Positions 14,409-14,836 of a stretch of DNA of 14,836 nt are shown here, piece by piece. The translations under genes were made by a program, and so were the position numbers. This stretch comes from JBAJNL01 sp036881885 (GTDB lineage Bacteria; Pseudomonadota; Alphaproteobacteria; Holosporales; Hepatobacteraceae). How positions within the stretch are numbered: the stretch's first letter is position 1; each line of letters opens with the position of its first letter. The notes beneath the pieces are model-generated. The model had not been told where the DNA came from. It made no database searches and was given only the letters and a program-made list of their open reading frames with translations. The stretch is taken from positions 1-14,836 of the forward strand of contig JBAJNL010000032.1 in assembly GCA_036881885.1 (NCBI GenBank), given 5' to 3'.

Positions 14409-14545
14409 TTTCTTTTTTTATTCCATACAACCCAAGAAACAATGCATTATTTTGTCAAAAAATATGCCGCATGAATATTGTTAATCTATTTTTATTGCAA
14501 TTTAAACGACTGATTATCATGACCCTCTCTTCTGTGCAGGCAGGC

Positions 14546-14575
14546 TTGACGGTGGGGCGCCAAGATCGATAGGTT
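14546..14575 (+). promoter_or_regulatory. Candidate promoter for glyQ
   Basis: TTGACG (14546-14551) and TAGGTT (14570-14575) are 18 bases apart, about 60 bases before the glyQ start. The -35 box is good and the -10 box moderate. Confidence 0.35.
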
Positions 14576-14593
14576 AAAAGAGGCTTTGCAAAA

Positions 14594-14613
14594 GCGCGCC
14601 ACCAAAAGCGCGC
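14594..14613 (+). promoter_or_regulatory. G+C-rich hairpin in the glyQ leader
   Basis: GCGCGC (14594-14599) and GCGCGC (14608-14613) can pair around an 8-base loop. The same bases also form a direct repeat of CAAAAGCGCGC. It lies between the candidate promoter and the ribosome site. No T-run follows, so it is not an obvious attenuator. Confidence 0.3.
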
Positions 14614-14636
14614 GGCGTTTAGAACCAAGGGCTTTT

Positions 14637-14836
14637 ATGACCACCTTTCAAGAAATGATTTTTGGCCTTCAGCAATTTTGGTCGGCAAAAGGCTGCGCCA
14701 TTTTGCAGCCTTACGATGTTGAAATGGGCGCCGGCACTTTTCATCCCGAAACCGTTTTTAGGGCGCTGGGGAGCGAGCCCTTTTATGGCGCTTTTGTGCA
14801 ACCCTCGCGCCGGCCTGGCGATGGGCGCTATGGTGA
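14637..14836 (+). CDS. glyQ: Glycyl-tRNA synthetase alpha subunit, N-terminal part (cut by window edge)
   Basis: GlyQ is the alpha subunit of the bacterial alpha2-beta2 glycyl-tRNA synthetase and holds the aminoacylation core that charges tRNA-Gly with glycine. Sixty-six codons are inside the window. The family N-terminus is plain: TFQEMIFGLQQFWSAKGC, then ILQPYDVEMGAGTFHPET, then the class II-type FVQPSRRPGDGRYG. AAGGG at 14627-14631 lies 5 bases before the ATG. The beta-subunit gene glyS would be expected downstream. The frame is open at the window end. Confidence 0.96.
   Translation, partial: MTTFQEMIFGLQQFWSAKGCAILQPYDVEMGAGTFHPETVFRALGSEPFYGAFVQPSRRPGDGRYG

Larger units (their letters stand above)
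14303..14636. other. Intergenic region between divergent secreted-protein gene and glyQ
   Basis: A+T-rich in its first two thirds, then G+C-rich before glyQ. It holds the ribosome site of the secreted-protein gene, an 11-bp inverted repeat, a candidate glyQ promoter and a small leader hairpin. Open frames crossing it have no ribosome site and are extensions of an antisense reading of the secreted-protein gene. Confidence 0.7.

Noticed and set aside
14141..14572. Plus-strand frame running from the secreted-protein gene toward glyQ
   Set aside because: It is antisense to a gene with a strong ribosome site and signal peptide, passes through the inverted repeat, and has no start signals of its own.

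Overview
The window looks like a compact chromosome segment from an alphaproteobacterium. The basis is the era-recO pair, an alphaproteobacterial-style zinc-ribbon (MJ0042) membrane protein, a two-subunit-type glycyl-tRNA synthetase (glyQ), and a bacterial type A RNase P RNA. Base composition is moderate, with conspicuously A+T-rich intergenic stretches. Genes are tight, with short gaps, tail-to-tail overlaps and several GTG or TTG starts. A host-associated lineage such as Holosporales would fit, but this is inference and the window does not prove it. No insertion sequence, CRISPR array, phage structural gene or integrase was seen.

Layout. Bases 1-1468: the 3' part of era (ribosome assembly GTPase) and complete recO (DNA repair). 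Bases 1474-1917: RNase P RNA on the minus strand, ending against the recO stop. Bases 2091-3404: an ion-transporter-superfamily Na+/H+ antiporter-like protein. Its end overlaps the end of a minus-strand block that reads sodB, prfB, prmC (6060 down to 3375): Fe superoxide dismutase, release factor 2 with an intact programmed +1 frameshift, and the methyltransferase that modifies release factors. Divergent from sodB is a rubredoxin-less rubrerythrin (6229-6657), giving an oxidative-stress pair around a shared 168-base promoter region. It is followed at once by a signal-peptide-bearing glycosyltransferase-like protein (6672-7613).

Bases 7747-8514 (minus) encode a Cro/CI-type regulator with an S24/LexA-like C-terminal domain that appears to lack both catalytic residues. 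A 571-base A+T-rich non-coding region follows, with palindromes and candidate promoters. Next come the zinc-ribbon membrane protein (9086-9823), then rnhB and a polytopic O-antigen-ligase-like protein (minus strand, coupled by an ATGA overlap), and tRNA-Val(GAC).

Bases 12241-13419 encode a second glycosyltransferase-like protein, membrane-anchored. A minus-strand secreted acidic coiled-coil protein of unknown function (14302 to 13520) follows, with a strong intrinsic terminator. The window ends within the start of glyQ.

Most of the window is ordinary housekeeping. The less ordinary elements are the two unrelated glycosyltransferase-like proteins that both carry export signals, the O-antigen-ligase-like protein with 23 cysteines, the apparently non-cleavable S24 regulator with its long A+T-rich upstream region, and the unrecognised secreted protein. 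The three surface-glycan-type genes suggest envelope polysaccharide assembly, but nothing in the window shows that they act together.
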